From: JBOFCO01 sp051646105 | Lineage (GTDB): Bacteria; Pseudomonadota; Alphaproteobacteria; Rhodobacterales; Rhodobacteraceae | Reading direction: 5' to 3' | Assembly (NCBI GenBank): GCA_051646105.1 | Contig: JBOFCO010000161.1 | Span: 1-29,188 of the forward strand | DNA length: 29,188 nucleotides | Shown here: positions 1-6,990 of the stretch, piece by piece | How positions within the stretch are numbered: the stretch's first letter is position 1 | How the letters are laid out: the number at the start of each line of letters is the position of its first letter | Notes under the pieces: model-generated | The model's database searches: none | Seen by the model: only the letters and a program-made list of their open reading frames with translations | Told to the model about the DNA's origin: nothing | Made by a program: the position numbers and the translations under genes

Positions 1-19
1 CCAATGCGTCGTCAGCCAT
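1..19 (-). CDS. 5' end of a gene cut by the left edge
   Basis: Only six full codons are visible (Met-Ala-Asp-Asp-Ala-Leu). The start is well supported: a perfect AGGAGG (minus strand, positions 30-25) lies five bases upstream of the ATG at 19-17. It follows the LtrA-like gene on the same strand after a 123-base gap, so it may be the next gene of the one-carbon operon. In such operons a B12-binding corrinoid protein is expected, but nothing in these codons identifies one; that is only an inference from context. Confidence 0.55.
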
Positions 20-122
20 GAAAACCTCCTGCTCGCAGGCCTTTCTAGGCCGTGGAGGGCCGGGCGCAATGCCAGAATGCGGCGGATCAGGGGGCAGAGC
101 CGCCCTGCCGGTGCCAGAAGTT

Positions 123-151
123 GCGCTAAGGCTATAAAACCCTTAGGGCGC
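123..151 (-). other. Bulged hairpin at the end of the ltrA-like gene
   Basis: CTAAGG (126-131) pairs perfectly with CCTTAG (141-146) over a nine-base loop, and an outer GCG/CGC pair (123-125 and 149-151) extends it after a two-base bulge. It spans the stop codon of the LtrA-like gene (143-145). No run of T follows on the minus strand, so it is a weak terminator at best; it may protect the 3' end of the message or be chance. Confidence 0.25.
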
Positions 152-1291
152 TTTCGGCTTTTCCCGCATCGGCACCCGCCACAGCAGCGCCACCACTGAA
201 ATCACCGCGAAACCCCAAGCCGGCAGCCCCAAAGCGGCCCCCGCCACCGCAACCAGCGCCATGACCGGCAGGGCCAGGCCGCGTGCCCCAAGATCATGAT
301 AGCGGTCGCGAATGATCCAGAGCGTGATCCATGCCACGGCCAAAGGCACGCCGATATACCAAGCAACTGTTGCCATATCCGCCTTTGAATGGTGCGTGGA
401 AAGATCGATCTCTGCCGCGATCCCTGCACCCAGCGCGGCGATCGCACCGAACAGGAACACATGGGAATAGCCCCAGAGCAGCGCGTGGCGAAATTCGGCC
501 GCAGGCATATGCTCCTCATCGGCGAAATAGAGCCACCACATGGCAAACACGATCACCGCACCTGCCAGCGCGGTCAGTGCCGCGCCGGGGATCACTTCTT
601 CACCATAAAGATATGCAAAACCGAGTGAGACGGAGAGCATGATCTCTCCCAGCACGATGATGGTCAGAAGTCCGTAGCGCTCGATGATGTGGTGCCTGTG
701 CCATGGCGTCGGCCTTGCCGATTCCGCGAAGGGCGGAACGCCGAATTCCACAAGGAAACACAGGGCACCCCCCAGCATGAATGGCAGGGACGCCGGGGTG
801 GTGGTAAAATAAAGCACGATCCAGCAAAGCTGCGCAAAACAGATCCCGGCCGCGTAACGCCCCGCCGTTGTTCTGCATTCCGGGGTCTGCGCCGCCCGCA
901 ACCACAGCGCAGCCATGCAGATCCGCATCAGCACCCAGCCGACAAGCCCCCAGGAAAAATTCATCGTCTCGACAATCGGGCTGGCCCCGCCCGCAAAGAT
1001 GAGCGCACCCAGCATCAGGCCCATGACCAGCAGCCGATAAAGCGGGCCATCATCCCCGAAGGCCGAAGCAAACCAGGTGAAATTCATCCAGGCCCACCAG
1101 ATCGCCAGAAACAGGAAGATGAAGTTCGGCAGCTTTTCCAGCCCGTGCCCGTCCGAGATCGCATGATGCAACGCCGCCGTTATGGCCGCGATGGCAATAA
1201 CGCTGATCAGATCAAAGAACAGTTCCAGCTGCGTGGCGACGCGGTGGGGTTCGTGCGGGTTGCGTTCGGCAAGCGGGGGAAAGGGCAGCAC
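143..1291 (-). CDS. LtrA-like (low temperature requirement A) membrane protein
   Basis: This 382-residue protein is almost wholly hydrophobic, with roughly ten membrane segments. It carries the family's N-terminal signature: a charged, His/Arg-rich start followed by ELFFDLISVIAI (about residues 23-34), the 'ELF-DL--V' motif of the bacterial low-temperature-requirement A family (PF06772). The biochemical role of the family is unknown; the name comes from a Listeria cold-sensitive mutant. The start is GTG at 1291, chosen because AGGAG (1302-1298) sits six bases upstream and no in-frame ATG lies nearby. It is 85 bases downstream of the cupin gene on the same strand and could be read through from it, or have its own promoter in that gap. 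A link to the one-carbon genes is not obvious. Family assignment is firm; function is open. Confidence 0.85.
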   Translation of the reverse strand: MLPFPPLAERNPHEPHRVATQLELFFDLISVIAIAAITAALHHAISDGHGLEKLPNFIFLFLAIWWAWMNFTWFASAFGDDGPLYRLLVMGLMLGALIFAGGASPIVETMNFSWGLVGWVLMRICMAALWLRAAQTPECRTTAGRYAAGICFAQLCWIVLYFTTTPASLPFMLGGALCFLVEFGVPPFAESARPTPWHRHHIIERYGLLTIIVLGEIMLSVSLGFAYLYGEEVIPGAALTALAGAVIVFAMWWLYFADEEHMPAAEFRHALLWGYSHVFLFGAIAALGAGIAAEIDLSTHHSKADMATVAWYIGVPLAVAWITLWIIRDRYHDLGARGLALPVMALVAVAGAALGLPAWGFAVISVVALLWRVPMREKPKAP

Positions 1292-1376
1292 GGGCGACTC
1301 CTGCGTGGTGGCAGCGCCAACAGTAGCGCCATGTCATCCGGCACATTGCAAGACAGGCCGATCATCGGCCCGCCTT

Positions 1377-1754
1377 TCAGACATCAAAATCGTAGATGAT
1401 GCCGTCGAAGCTGTCCTTGGCGAAGGCATAGAAGAACCTCACCGGCTCGCTCCCGGCCTGGACCGAATGCACGGCGTTCCCTGGGATATAGATCACGGTT
1501 CCGGGTGCGATTTCATGCTCTTGCCCGTCGATCTTCACCAACGCACGGCCTTCGATCCCGAAGTAGATTTCGGGCGGTTCGTGCCGGTGCGGGGCTAGAT
1601 TCCCGCCCGGTGCCAGATAGGAGATGCCACAAGTGAATGTGTCGCTCGCCGTGCGGTCCGCCGACAGAAGCGTGCGGAAATCGATCTTTCCGCGCGCGTC
1701 GTCCCAGCCTTCCTTACGCACGTCATCTGCCTTGATCGAAAGCGGTCCCGGCAT
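1377..1754 (-). CDS. Small single-domain cupin protein
   Basis: A 125-residue single cupin. The first cupin motif fits exactly the pattern G-x5-H-x-H-x3-E-x6-G (GGNLAPHRHEPPEIYFGIEG, about residues 50-69), which gives two His and one Glu as metal ligands; the second motif (GTVIYIPGNAVHSV) supplies the last His. It therefore probably binds a divalent metal and acts as a small enzyme (lyase, dioxygenase or isomerase) or a sensor. The ATG at 1754 is two bases beyond the TAG of the methyltransferase gene (1759-1757), so translation is almost certainly coupled. That places it functionally with corrinoid and tetrahydrofolate methyl transfer. Some DMSP lyases of Roseobacter relatives (DddQ/DddW/DddL) are small cupins, but nothing here proves that activity. 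The substrate is unknown. Confidence 0.85.
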   Translation of the reverse strand: MPGPLSIKADDVRKEGWDDARGKIDFRTLLSADRTASDTFTCGISYLAPGGNLAPHRHEPPEIYFGIEGRALVKIDGQEHEIAPGTVIYIPGNAVHSVQAGSEPVRFFYAFAKDSFDGIIYDFDV

Positions 1755-1756
1755 GG

Positions 1757-2737
1757 CTATCCACGCCCGCGCCGACCACCACGCCGCCCGGCGGTCGATG
1801 CCGACGCAGCAGCCGAGGCATCGGCAAAGCTGAGCCCGCCCTCGACCGCCTCAAGCACCTTGGCAAACCGGATCCATTCACCGCCGTTGGCATCGTGGTT
1901 CATCAGGAAGTTGGCGGCACGGATCGCTTCCATCTCTTGCTGGCGGACGGGGTTCATGATTGCAGAGGTCATCCCCGCGCCAATCGCCATGGGCAGGAAG
2001 GCCCCGTTGATCCCATGACGGTGCGGCAGGCCGAAGCTGATATTCGACGCGCCGCAGGTGGTGTTCACGCCCAGTTCATCGCGCAGACGGCGCACCAGCG
2101 TAAACACCTGTTGCCCTGCCGAAGCCATGGCCCCGACCGGCATCACCAGCGGATCGACCACGATGTCATGCGCCGGAATACCGTGGTCGGCGGCACGTTC
2201 GACGATCTTCCTGGCCACGGCGAAACGCACTTCCGGGTCGGGCGAAATGCCGGTGTCGTCGTTGGAAATCGCAACGACCGGCACGTTGTATTTCTTGACC
2301 AGCGGCAGAACCAGTTCCAGCCGCTCTTCTTCCCCCGTAACCGAGTTCAGCAACGGGCGGCCTTCGCAGGCGGCAAGACCGGCCTCAAGCGCTGCGGGGA
2401 CAGAGCTGTCGATGCACAGCGGCACATCCACCGTTTGCTGGATGATCTCGATCAGCGCCTTCATCAACGGCGGTTCGACAAAGTTGTTGTCGGCATAGCG
2501 CGGATCTTCGGCCATCTTGTTGGTGAAGACCGCGCCCGAGTTCACGTCCAGCACCGTCGCCCCGCAGGCGACCTGTTCCAGCGCATCCTTTATAACGGTC
2601 TCGAAATTCCCCGCCTCCAGCTCTGCCGCCAGCTTCTTGCGGCCGGTCGGATTGATCCGTTCCCCGATCACGCAGAAGGGTTCATCAAAGCCGATGATGA
2701 CGGTTTTCGTTTTTGATTCCAGAACGGTGCGGGTCAT
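1757..2737 (-). CDS. Methyltetrahydrofolate:corrinoid/cobalamin methyltransferase
   Basis: A 326-residue pterin-binding TIM-barrel protein of the MetH-domain/AcsE (MtgA/MtvA-type) family. It moves a methyl group between tetrahydrofolate and the cobalt of a corrinoid protein in the cytoplasm. Visible signatures are VIGERINPTGRKKL (about residues 23-36), LDVNSG (about 63-68), CIDSS (about 102-106), LLNSVTGEEER (about 119-129) and VDPLVMPVG (about 194-202), all typical of the folate-binding barrel. The C-terminus ends in an Ala/Ser-rich linker and a basic GRRGGRRGRG tail. The start is ATG 2737 with AAGGA about seven bases upstream. It lies 31 bases after the MetF-like gene and is translationally coupled to the cupin, so the three form one unit: methyl groups arriving on a corrinoid protein would be passed to folate here and then oxidised by the MetF-like protein. 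Confidence 0.9.
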   Translation of the reverse strand: MTRTVLESKTKTVIIGFDEPFCVIGERINPTGRKKLAAELEAGNFETVIKDALEQVACGATVLDVNSGAVFTNKMAEDPRYADNNFVEPPLMKALIEIIQQTVDVPLCIDSSVPAALEAGLAACEGRPLLNSVTGEEERLELVLPLVKKYNVPVVAISNDDTGISPDPEVRFAVARKIVERAADHGIPAHDIVVDPLVMPVGAMASAGQQVFTLVRRLRDELGVNTTCGASNISFGLPHRHGINGAFLPMAIGAGMTSAIMNPVRQQEMEAIRAANFLMNHDANGGEWIRFAKVLEAVEGGLSFADASAAASASTAGRRGGRRGRG

Positions 2738-2768
2738 TGTTGATCCTTGGTCTCAGGTGTTGGCGGTC

Positions 2769-3680
2769 TCAGGCATTCTGCAGGGCAGAAGCACCGTTCG
2801 ATTGAAGCCAAGCGGCATTGGTGGAAATGCCGCCCAGCGGGAAGAAATGTGCGGCCTCTATGCCGAATCCGGGATTGGCGGCCTTGTGGCGGGCCAGCGC
2901 CTCGACGAATTCGGTCGGTTCATAGGGCAGCAGCAGCTTGGTGACATCCATCGCGCGCTTTTGCAGCACGCGCAAGGAGGGGCCGACGCCGCAGGCAATG
3001 GCGAATTTCAACAGGGTCTGCAATTTGGCAGGCCCGGCGATACCGATGTGGATCGGCAGTTTCACCCCTTCGGCGGCGATCCGGTCGGCCCAGGCGATCA
3101 CCGGATCGGCCTCGAAGCAGAACTGGGTGACAATCGCCATGGTCGCATCCGTGCGCTCGGAAAACGCCTGTTTCCAGCGCAGCGCGTCCATCAGCAGCTT
3201 GTCGGACCCATCAGGCGCGATATCCTTGTTGCCTTCCGGATGGCCCGCAACATGCAGGCGTTCGAATCCGTCAAAGGCCCCGGATTCCAACAGTTGCATG
3301 GCGCTGTCATAGTCGCCGGCAGGCGTGGTGACGCCCCCGCCCAGCAGCAGCCCCTGCTTCACCCCCGCCTCACCCTTGTAGCGGGCGACCCAGTCGGCCA
3401 GCACCGGCTTGTCATGGATGATCCGCGCCGGGAAATGCGGCATCGGCTCGAAGCCCTCGCGCCGCAGGCGGACGGCGGTGGCCACCATGTCGGCAATCGG
3501 CGTGCCCTCGATATGGGCGATATAAACCCGGGTTCCCGCGGGCAGGATCGCCGCGAAACTGTCCACCTTTTCTGCCGTGCGCGGCATCACCTCGATGGAA
3601 AAGCCCTGAAGAAAGGCCGCCATCTCGGGGGAAACGCCCTGGGCGGGCGCGTCGTCGCGGCGGAAGCTGAACAGGGCCAT
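2769..3680 (-). CDS. MetF-like methylenetetrahydrofolate reductase
   Basis: A 303-residue TIM-barrel protein of the methylenetetrahydrofolate reductase family. Core motifs include SIEVMPR (a variant of the family's S-E--PP region), the YIAHIEG strand, PMPHFPARII and the VTQFCFEAD strand with the Phe-Glu pair that packs on flavin and folate. The family interconverts 5,10-methylene- and 5-methyl-tetrahydrofolate with FAD. Here the sister gene is a corrinoid methyltransferase, so the physiological direction may be methyl oxidation rather than methionine supply; that is inference. Earlier TTG (3695) and ATG (3692) codons exist, but ATG 3680 is preferred because GGAG lies six bases upstream and the extra residues (MMEKR) look unlike protein. 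A second, biosynthetic metF is expected elsewhere in the genome. Confidence 0.85.
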   Translation of the reverse strand: MALFSFRRDDAPAQGVSPEMAAFLQGFSIEVMPRTAEKVDSFAAILPAGTRVYIAHIEGTPIADMVATAVRLRREGFEPMPHFPARIIHDKPVLADWVARYKGEAGVKQGLLLGGGVTTPAGDYDSAMQLLESGAFDGFERLHVAGHPEGNKDIAPDGSDKLLMDALRWKQAFSERTDATMAIVTQFCFEADPVIAWADRIAAEGVKLPIHIGIAGPAKLQTLLKFAIACGVGPSLRVLQKRAMDVTKLLLPYEPTEFVEALARHKAANPGFGIEAAHFFPLGGISTNAAWLQSNGASALQNA

Positions 3681-3728
3681 TCGTTTCTCCATCAAGGGGC
3701 GTCAAGCACCCGAAGCCTTACAGGCGCC

Positions 3729-4028
3729 TCAGCGCGCCCAACCGTCGGTTTCAATCAGCGCGATCAGCCGCGCCTTGTCGTATTCCCGGTCGATGCGCGT
3801 TGCCTCGGCATCGGCTGCCGCTTCATCCTCGCCCGCGACCTCATAGGGCTCGGCCTTGCGCCATTCCGCAAGGTAGGCATCGGTCCCCGCCGCCCCGGTC
3901 TTCATCGCGCAGCGGTCGATGGCCTGCTCGAACCGCTCGGGCAGGGGGCGTTTCACCCCCCGGCGGCCCTTGCCCGCGATGACCTGTGCGGGAATGTCCC
4001 GCCAATAGACGATGGTGATCTCGGCCAT
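3729..4028 (-). CDS. PF13769-type small protein ('virulence factor' family)
   Basis: A 99-residue soluble protein that matches my memory of the conserved 'virulence factor' family (PF13769) commonly sitting in front of MetF-like and corrinoid methyltransferase genes in alphaproteobacteria. It begins MAEITIVYWRDIPAQVIAG, has a conserved basic stretch GKGRRGVKRPLPERF (about residues 19-33), an acidic middle and ends in EYDKARLIALIETDGWAR. The family name is historical; its function is unknown and it is unlikely to be a virulence factor here. ATG 4028 is preferred over an upstream codon near 4148 because GGGGA sits four bases upstream and the family starts at this Met. It is the first gene of the one-carbon operon, 48 bases before the MetF-like gene, which suggests an accessory or assembly role. 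Confidence 0.8.
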   Translation of the reverse strand: MAEITIVYWRDIPAQVIAGKGRRGVKRPLPERFEQAIDRCAMKTGAAGTDAYLAEWRKAEPYEVAGEDEAAADAEATRIDREYDKARLIALIETDGWAR

Positions 4029-4066
4029 GCCGTTCCCCTTTGTTGCCTTTGCATAAAGCACCGCAT

Positions 4067-4083
4067 GCGACATGCAGTGTCGC
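4067..4083. promoter_or_regulatory. Dyad GCGACA-N5-TGTCGC upstream of the one-carbon operon
   Basis: A perfect inverted repeat with six-base arms and a five-base spacer lies 39-55 bases upstream of the ATG of the first operon gene, in the 199-base gap between divergent genes. Its position suits an operator or activator site. The half-sites match the loose GCGNC...GNCGC pattern described for PrrA/RegA-type redox regulators of Rhodobacter relatives; that assignment is an inference. No convincing -10/-35 pair was found next to it. Confidence 0.4.
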
Positions 4084-4227
4084 TTTCCGACATAGCGCGC
4101 GGGACTTGCGACGTGGGAGTAATAGCCGCTTGCGGCTTTGACTGCCACGGGACGAGAGTTGAAACTATTTCATCATCCAGATGAGGCTGATACGATCGAA
4201 ACCGCGTCGAGCGGGTCAGAGGCAGTG

Positions 4228-5013
4228 GTGACGAAACGGCAGAAAGATACGGGCTTGCCCGCGCCGTTTCTGCGACGGATCACGCTGCGACCTGAGAAGA
4301 TGGAAGGGCGACGCATGTATCCCTTCAACTTGTCGCTTTTGCAGGATGACGGGTTCGAACTGGCGTTCGAGCAACCCGTCACCATCCTGACCGGCGAAAA
4401 CGGCAGCGGCAAATCCACCCTGATCGAAGCTATTGCCGCGCTGGCCGGATACGACGAGGCAGGGGGTGGCAAGGGATTCATACCGGTTGATCACAGCACG
4501 GCGATTGATAAGAGCGGCGTAGCGCTTGCCGATGCCCTGCGTGGGGCCTGGTTGCCCAAAGTGACACGGGGCTGGTTCTTCCGCGCCGAATCTTTTTTCA
4601 GCGTGGCCCGCTATCTGGACGAAGCCGCGCGAACTGGCGGCGGCCCTCCACCGGATTTTCTGTCCCACTCGCATGGCGAAGGCTTTCTGCGATTCTTCGA
4701 TGAACGGGTTCAGCGCCAGGGGATTTACTTCCTCGACGAACCGGAAAGCGCGCTTTCGCCGAAACGGCAACTGGAACTGCTGCGCCTGCTGGCCGATATC
4801 CAGAAAACTGCGCGGGCACAGGTGATCATGGCCACCCATTCGCCGATCCTGATGGCTGTGCCCGGCGCGGAGCTGCTGGGGCTTTCGCGGGGCGGGATAC
4901 GGCCCGTCACCCTGCGCGAGACGGCGCATTTCCGGCTGCTGCGCTCCTTTTGCGAAGACCCTGCCGGATTTGTCCAATCGGCGCTGGAGGGGGATGAAGA
5001 CATGCTGTTCTGA
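4228..5013 (+). CDS. Stand-alone ABC/SMC-type AAA ATPase
   Basis: A single-domain P-loop ATPase of about 261 residues from the chosen start. It has Walker A GENGSGKST (residues 56-64), an ABC-like signature region SHSHGEGF (about 176-183), Walker B IYFLDEPES with the catalytic Glu, and an H-loop ATHSP. The layout matches the compact 'AAA ATPase / predicted ATPase' proteins related to RecF, SMC and ABC heads, without a coiled coil or transmembrane partner. GTG 4228 is preferred: AGAGG lies five bases upstream and relatives begin just before the PAPFLRRI segment. A TTG at 4138 would add 30 residues of unlikely sequence. It is divergent from the one-carbon operon and 71 bases ahead of the Ppx/GppA gene, which has its own promoter. 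Its substrate or partner is unknown. Confidence 0.8.
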   Translation: MTKRQKDTGLPAPFLRRITLRPEKMEGRRMYPFNLSLLQDDGFELAFEQPVTILTGENGSGKSTLIEAIAALAGYDEAGGGKGFIPVDHSTAIDKSGVALADALRGAWLPKVTRGWFFRAESFFSVARYLDEAARTGGGPPPDFLSHSHGEGFLRFFDERVQRQGIYFLDEPESALSPKRQLELLRLLADIQKTARAQVIMATHSPILMAVPGAELLGLSRGGIRPVTLRETAHFRLLRSFCEDPAGFVQSALEGDEDMLF

Positions 5014-5026
5014 CAGCAACCTGCCC

Positions 5027-5055
5027 TTGATCCTTTTTGTCGCACCACGTAGCAT
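5027..5055 (+). promoter_or_regulatory. Sigma70-type promoter for the Ppx/GppA gene
   Basis: TTGATC (5027-5032) and TAGCAT (5050-5055) are separated by exactly 17 bases and match four or more of six consensus bases each. The pair lies 30 bases before the start codon, between the ATPase stop and the Ppx/GppA gene, so it would start a message covering that gene, rlmE and the mutarotase-like gene. Confidence 0.5.
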
Positions 5056-5084
5056 GACCGCAACTTGAAATCGGAGGGCGTTCG

Positions 5085-6200
5085 ATGATGACGCCCATGC
5101 GTCCCGGCGGTGCGGGCGCGTTCCCGCAGGTGGTAGAGCCGCCCAGCACCCCGAAACCGGACCCGGCCGAGCTTTATGCGGCGCTCGACCTGGGCACCAA
5201 TTCGTGCCGCATGCTGATTGCCCAGCCAAAGGGCAGCCAGTTTCATGTGGTCGACAGCTTTTCAAAAACCGTGCAGCTTGGCGCGGGTCTGGAGGCTTCG
5301 GGTCGCCTGTCACGGCAATCGATGGCCCGCACGGTGCAGGCCCTGCGTATCTGCCGGGCCAAGATCGAAAAGCACAAGGTGGCCCGGATGCGGCTTGTCG
5401 CGACCGAAGCGTGCCGCCGCGCCCGCAACGCCGCCGATTTCCTTGCGCAGGTCAAGCGCGAAACGGGATTGAATCTGGAAATCATCCAGCCCGAGGAGGA
5501 AGCGCGGCTTGCCGTGGTGTCCTGCGCGCCGCTGGTTTCGACGCGGACGGAACAGTTGCTGGTCGTCGATATCGGCGGCGGATCGACAGAGCTTGTCTGG
5601 ATCGATCTTTCCGGCGTGCCCCGTGCCGAACGCCCCCGCGCCATCATGCGGCTGCACGCAGGGTTCCATCCGCCCGAAAGCCCGTTTCCCGCCGCCAAGG
5701 TGGTGGACTGGATTTCCGTTCCGCTTGGGGTTGCCACCCTGCGCGACCAGTTTTCCGATGTGGATGACGATGCCGCGCGTTTTGCGCTGATGTCCTGGTA
5801 TTTCGAGGAAAAGCTGGCTGATTTTTCGCCCTATAACGCCGATCAGACGCGCGAGGGCTTTCAGATCATCGGCACTTCTGGCACGGTAACCACCGTCGCC
5901 GCCAGCCACCTTGGCCTTCGGCGCTACGACCGTAACAAGGTGGACGGCCTGCGCATGACTTCCGACCAGATTGACCGGGTGATCCGGGATTATCTAACGC
6001 TTGGCCCGGCGGGGCGTATTGCCGATCCGCGGATCGGACGCGACCGGCATCCGCTGATCATGTCCGGCTCGGCCATTCTTCAGGCGCTGATGCGCATCTG
6101 GCCGACGAACCGGCTGACGGTCGCCGACCGCGGTCTGCGCGAGGGCCTGCTTTATGCGCAGATGTCGGCCAATGGCGTTCTGGAAGACGGGCCAGTCTGA
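5085..6200 (+). CDS. ppx: Ppx/GppA family phosphatase (exopolyphosphatase / pppGpp phosphohydrolase)
   Basis: A 371-residue ASKHA-fold phosphatase. The two phosphate-binding loops are visible: ALDLGTNSCRMLIA (about residues 33-46) and VVDIGGGSTELVW (about 161-173). Between them is LVATEACRRARN, the region holding the catalytic Glu, and later the GTSGTVTTVAA loop. The family releases phosphate from polyphosphate and/or turns pppGpp into ppGpp; sequence alone does not tell which. It is the shorter form without the C-terminal HD domain of E. coli Ppx and GppA (about 500 residues), which is usual in alphaproteobacteria. The start ATG 5085 follows GGAGGG. A Pro/Gly-rich leader of about 28 residues precedes the fold. 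rlmE begins 17 bases downstream, a linkage seen in related genomes as far as I recall. Confidence 0.88.
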   Translation: MMTPMRPGGAGAFPQVVEPPSTPKPDPAELYAALDLGTNSCRMLIAQPKGSQFHVVDSFSKTVQLGAGLEASGRLSRQSMARTVQALRICRAKIEKHKVARMRLVATEACRRARNAADFLAQVKRETGLNLEIIQPEEEARLAVVSCAPLVSTRTEQLLVVDIGGGSTELVWIDLSGVPRAERPRAIMRLHAGFHPPESPFPAAKVVDWISVPLGVATLRDQFSDVDDDAARFALMSWYFEEKLADFSPYNADQTREGFQIIGTSGTVTTVAASHLGLRRYDRNKVDGLRMTSDQIDRVIRDYLTLGPAGRIADPRIGRDRHPLIMSGSAILQALMRIWPTNRLTVADRGLREGLLYAQMSANGVLEDGPV

Positions 6201-6216
6201 TGGTGGAACCGGTCTG

Positions 6217-6990
6217 ATGGCGGGAAATGGGACAGGAAAGCCGGGCGCGGCTGGTGGCGGCGCGTCATCGGGCCGGGGCACGCGCGACCTGCGGGTGCGG
6301 GTCAAGACCGCCAAGGGGCGCAAGCTGTCGTCGACCCTGTGGCTGGAACGGCAGTTGAACGACCCCTATGTGGTGCGGGCCAAAAAGGAAGGCTATCGCG
6401 GTCGCGCGGCTTTCAAGATTCTGGAACTTGACGACCGCTTCCGGTTTCTGGTGCCGGGCGCACGGGTGGTCGATCTGGGCTGCGCACCGGGTGGCTGGTG
6501 TCAGGTAGCCGTGGCGCGGGTGAATGCGCTTGGCGAGAAGTCGGGAAAGCGTGTCGGCACCGTACTCGGCGTCGATCTGCAAGAAGTGGCACCCATAGCC
6601 GGTGCGGCGATCCATCAGCTCGACTTTCTGTCCGAAGGGGCTGATGAGGCGGTGAAGGAATGGCTGGGCGGCAAGGCCGATGTCGTGATGTCGGACATGG
6701 CAGCCGCATCTTCCGGCCACAAACAGACCGATCACCTGCGGATTGTTGCCTTGTGCGAGGCCGCAGCAGAATTTGCCTTTGATGTTCTTGAAATCGGGGG
6801 CACTTTTGTGGCCAAGGTTCTGGCCGGTGGCGCGGAATCAGAGTTACAAACAATTTTGAAGCAGAATTTTGAGAAAGTGGCGAATGTGAAACCCCCGGCA
6901 TCCCGTGCCGACAGTTCCGAAAAGTTTGTCGTTGCCACCGGGTTCCGGGGGCGGCGTCAGCCCGTTTTTGAAGAAGGGGAAACGCCATGA
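6217..6990 (+). CDS. rlmE: 23S rRNA (uridine-2552 2'-O)-methyltransferase RlmE (FtsJ/RrmJ)
   Basis: A 257-residue SAM-dependent methyltransferase that methylates U2552 in the A-loop of 23S rRNA during late 50S assembly. The catalytic K-D-K-E tetrad is complete: K67 (RAAFK), D160 (VVMSD), K200 (TFVAK) and E235 (SSEK). The D-K and K-E spacings of 40 and 35 match E. coli RlmE. The SAM motif is VVDLGCAPGGW (84-94). A seven-residue insertion (about 107-114) and a Gly-rich basic N-terminal tail make it longer than E. coli RlmE (209 residues). ATG 6217 is the first sensible start; only a weak GTGGA is upstream, and coupling to the Ppx/GppA gene (stop at 6200) is likely. The stop overlaps the next start as ATGA at 6987-6990. 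Confidence 0.93.
   Translation: MAGNGTGKPGAAGGGASSGRGTRDLRVRVKTAKGRKLSSTLWLERQLNDPYVVRAKKEGYRGRAAFKILELDDRFRFLVPGARVVDLGCAPGGWCQVAVARVNALGEKSGKRVGTVLGVDLQEVAPIAGAAIHQLDFLSEGADEAVKEWLGGKADVVMSDMAAASSGHKQTDHLRIVALCEAAAEFAFDVLEIGGTFVAKVLAGGAESELQTILKQNFEKVANVKPPASRADSSEKFVVATGFRGRRQPVFEEGETP

Noticed and set aside
4119..4140. AGCCGC/GCGGCT inverted repeat near 4124-4137 as a terminator or operator
   Set aside because: The loop is only two to four bases, no T run of useful length follows, and it lies between divergent genes where no terminator is needed.
2517..4184. A long open frame on the plus strand opposite the one-carbon operon
   Set aside because: It is the complement of three recognisable genes, is rich in Arg/His/Gly as expected of antisense frames in GC-rich DNA, and resembles no protein.
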